Notes under the pieces: model-generated
The model's database searches: none
What the model was told of the DNA's origin: nothing
Seen by the model: the letters and a program-made list of their open reading frames with translations, nothing else
Shown: in pieces, positions 60,898-64,000 of the stretch
Position numbering within the stretch: the stretch's first letter is position 1
Layout: each line of letters begins with the position of its first letter
Origin: Sipunculus nudus
Taxonomy: Eukaryota > Annelida > Sipuncula > Golfingiida > Sipunculidae
Assembly: GCA_026874595.1 (NCBI GenBank)
Contig: CM049319.1
Span: forward strand, 60,954,917-61,018,916
DNA: 64,000 bases
Reading direction: 5' to 3'
Position numbers and translations under genes: made by a program

Positions 60898-61415
60898 CTG
60901 AAACAAATAACAAACAAATATTGCATGAATTATTCTCTTAATTTTTTTTACTGTAATATGCATGCTTTTGTTTTTTACATACTTATATTCAAGAAAAGAG
61001 TCGAGCAAGTGCATGATACCCCTTTTTGGGGAAAAATTATCTGCTTGAACCATTTGTGACAAGAAAGATATTGCAAAAATTTCACCATTCTATTTTTGGT
61101 TTTCTTTATATATCACATATCAGTGGGTAGGTATATGCTTTTCCCCATATATTTCATAAACAGCTCCCCCCCCCCCCCCCCTCCTTAATCTGATTACACC
61201 CATTACCTAAAGATCACTTAATCTTCAAGCAAGTCTGACATTAATCAATCAACATGACATGCCACATCATTACACTAAGCCTCGATATCTCTCGTGACAG
61301 GTAATGCTCCAATCAATCACATTCATATATATCATTCATACAGCTGTTACCTGTACTGCTCCCTTGAGCAGCTACATAACACAAACAGTTACTCCTTAAA
61401 AAGTCACGTGCCTCT

Positions 61416-62180
61416 GTCAGGAGGGTGCATGTACATACATCTCAGTTCTTGTGTTCATGTGTGTGTATGTTCTCAGCGTAACTCGTCAGGAGGGTGCATG
61501 TACATACATCTCAGTTCTTGTGTTCATGTGTGTGTATGTTCACAGCGTAACTCGTCAGGAGGGTGCATGTACATACATCTCAGTTCTTGTGTTCATGTGT
61601 GTGTAATGTTCTCAGCGTAACTCGTCAGGAGGGTGCATGTACATACATCTCAGTTCTTGTGTTCATGTGTGTGTAATGTTCTCAGCGTAACTCGTCAGGA
61701 GGGTGCATGTACATACATCTCAGTTCTTGTGTTCATGTGTGTGTATGTTCACAGCGTAACTCGTCAGGAGGGTGCATGTACATACATCTCAGTTCTTGTG
61801 TTCATGTGTGTGTAATGTTCTCAGCGTAACTCGTCAGGAGGGTGCATGTACATACATCTCAGTTCTTGTGTTCATGTGTGTGTAATGTTCTCAGCGTAAC
61901 TCGTCAGGAGGGTGCATGTACATACATCTCAGTTCTTGTGTTCATGTGTGTGTATGTTCACAGCGTAACTCGTCAGGAGGGTGCATGTACATACATCTCA
62001 GTTCTTGTGTTCATGTGTGTGTAATGTTCTCAGCGTAACTCGTCAGGAGGGTGCATGTACATACATCTCAGTTCTTGTGTTCATGTGTGTGTATGTTCAC
62101 AGCGTAACTCGTCAGGAGGGTGCATGTACATACATCTCAGTTCTTGTGTTCATGTGTGTGTAATGTTCTCAGCGTAACTC
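61416..62180 (+). repeat. 11-copy 69/70-bp satellite with ordered variants
   Basis: Units start at 61,416, 61,485, 61,554, 61,624, 61,694, 61,763, 61,833, 61,903, 61,972, 62,042 and 62,111 with GTCAGGAGGGTGCATGTACA. They are nearly identical except near the end: 69-bp units with GTATGTTCAC (one with GTATGTTCTC) and 70-bp units with GTAATGTTCTC. The frames read across it are artefacts. It is too regular and has no spacers, so it is not CRISPR. Confidence 0.97.
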
Positions 62181-64000
62181 GTGCAAACATGAATGTAATC
62201 TCATGGAATTTTTATGTCATTTTGGGAATGGGTCTATGAAGAATTGATCAGAATTTGGTGTGGATCCAGCACATGATCCAAATTCACGTAGGTCATCTAT
62301 GAGTATTCACAAATGTACAGTCACTTATGCATGAATGGAGCCGGAAATACTGGCGTATTGAATAAAATGCAAACAAAGTTTTGGAAGCATCCAACAATAG
62401 GGACAACCACACACATACACATGGCGGAGGCTTGCATTCCTAAGGATGCATATTTCTAGTTAGACTTTGGATTATCATACTTTGCTTAATGGTATTTTGG
62501 GCTTCCAGGTGGCACTTGATGGTACTGTTTACTGAATGAGTATGAAGGTTACTAAATAAGAATGATATATGTTATTACATTAATATAAAGCCTTCTAGGT
62601 TTCTGGTTTTATATGCACAGGCCTTAGAATTATCCAGAAGTTATACAGAAATGTAATGATGAATAGATCATCAAGCTTTGATATGTTGACATCAGATCTA
62701 TCCATCTTATGAGTAAATTACATGATGGTCATGAAACCACATGATGATCATCCCCGGTATGCTAACCTGATATATTCCTACATCTTGTGGTATGTTAATA
62801 TAGATCTATTACCGTGCAAGAACCATTTACACAGAAGTATGCAAGTTATTGTGCAGGAACTCTTCAGAAATACAGAAATCAAGTAAAACACTGTGGTGTC
62901 AATCTTTTTCCAGTTTTTGCAAAATCTAGTTTAAAATTATTACAGTATAAGAACTGCAATAAGAGTATTTATGAAAAATAATATCAGTTTTTCTTTAAAA
63001 TGACCAAACTGCTCTCTCAATCACCGTCTTGCAATTAAAATTGGGGTCTCATCTGGGCAGATTTAAAACCAAATTAGTTGAAACTGCAATTGGACCTTGC
63101 CTCTGACAGATCAGAGTCTTTCCTTGGCAAATTTAATATCTGCTTGGAACAAGTAGATTTAAATCTGTTCTGTAACATACAAGTTTATGAAATGGACACC
63201 TCAGAGAGCTGGATCATGACACACACACAGCAGGTGTGTGAACGATAACAAATGAGGCAACACAGTAAAATAAAGTAGAGATGATACTGTTTTCACAATA
63301 TTGGAGGTTACACAGTGCAACAGCTGGATTGCTGGCTGTCTGGACATCCACTGGATCAGCCACAGCCCAGCAATGAAAGTCAGCTGCTGAGGCACAGCTT
63401 CAGGCATGAAGCCCAGCTCCACATGGTCAGGAGATATCTACAGTTGCCATATATAATGAGCAGCACCATTATAGACCAGTTCAAACACAACTCCATGGGC
63501 TACCCAATACATAGAGACCTGACACCAGACAAGTCAAAAACATCATACCACCACCTCCTCAATACCAGCCGGCGGATATGTTGCCTGCTACTACCTTATG
63601 ACTTATCAAACCTACCTATGTATAAATAAAGGGCCTCAAATTACCAGGTGCACCACCCCTCCTGCCTTGAACCCCCTCCCCACTCCATTGCTTTCCTGCT
63701 ATAACTGTATCACATTACGACTAAAACACTGTGATCACCGGCTAAGACGTGCCAGAAAATCTGAATGCGATAAGCACTGCTGGTCAAAATACAGCCAGAC
63801 CCTGAAGGCTACCAAAATATGTGTTAATATACTACCTATATACAGAGGAGAAAGTCTATTCACAAAATGCCATGGGGTATGTCCATGAAAAAAAGCCAAA
63901 AATATGCAAGGGACATGTTATGTCCACTTGATGAAAATGAGGCACTGTGATTCCATTTTTGATAAGTCATAATTAATATAAAATACATGAAATAGCCATG
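62181..64000. other. Right end, no gene recognised
   Basis: AT-rich to about 63,190, then slightly richer. Open frames at 63,315-63,629 and 63,598-63,888 (plus) and 63,201-63,422 (minus) have no recognisable family or clear splice sites. They may be decayed repeat or unrecognised exons. Confidence 0.4.

Noticed and set aside
61294-62163. Repeated open frames encoding MHVHTSQFLCS-type peptides; array resembling CRISPR
   Set aside because: Frames repeat with the 69/70-bp satellite and change frame at each 70-bp unit; no distinct spacers, so neither protein nor CRISPR.
63201-63888. Open frames on both strands near the right edge
   Set aside because: No recognised domain, no clear splice sites and no consistent frame; left as undetermined sequence.

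Overview
The window is AT-rich animal genomic DNA carrying spliced protein-coding genes. Every coding exon is bounded by GT-AG splice sites, introns run from 0.1 to 5.8 kb, and most of the remaining DNA is repeats. The repeat families, including runs of AGGTCA-type half-sites and transposons that carry tandem repeats, resemble what is common in marine invertebrates. I lean towards a mollusc or another lophotrochozoan, but this is an inference and a hemichordate or similar animal cannot be excluded. No prokaryotic gene organisation, CRISPR array or viral gene was found.

Layout. (1) Positions 1-22,130, minus strand: the 5' half of an LRRIQ1 orthologue (leucine-rich repeat and IQ domain protein 1). 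Twelve coding exons keep one continuous reading frame for about 718 codons. They cover an acidic N-terminus, a charged coiled coil, one IQ motif, a long Glu/Lys/Arg helix and the family motif ERRRLAW..., which lies before the leucine-rich repeats. The repeats and C-terminus lie beyond the left edge. (2) Positions 22,131-22,688: a short intergenic interval acting as a probable bidirectional promoter. (3) Positions 22,689-34,274, plus strand: a complete GOLT1B (GOT1B vesicle transport protein) in five exons, 138 aa. Three further exon-like segments at 36.7, 38.2 and 40.0 kb, the last with a poly(A) signal, may be alternative or 3' UTR exons. (4) 40.3-47.35 kb: a degenerate minisatellite interrupted by 3.4 kb of nested satellite-bearing transposon. 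(5) 47.9-50.35 kb, minus strand: a probable terminal exon and 3' UTR of an unidentified gene. (6) 50.4-60 kb: mostly AT-rich DNA without recognisable genes, with an 838-bp foldback element at 52.3 kb. (7) 60.0-60.9 kb: a more GC-rich island with a possible two-exon gene tail on the minus strand and CTCF-like motifs. (8) 61.4-62.2 kb: an 11-copy satellite with an ordered variant pattern.

The two recognised genes are divergent neighbours: one membrane protein of ER-Golgi traffic, and one coiled-coil/IQ/LRR protein whose family is linked to cilia. I see no functional system shared between them. The most informative unusual features are the mobile elements: a hAT-type MITE with an intact 8-bp target duplication, a long-TIR element carrying two CRE octamers in GOLT1B intron 1, a foldback built of EcoRI-centred palindromes, and three repeat families that share one palindromic junction module.
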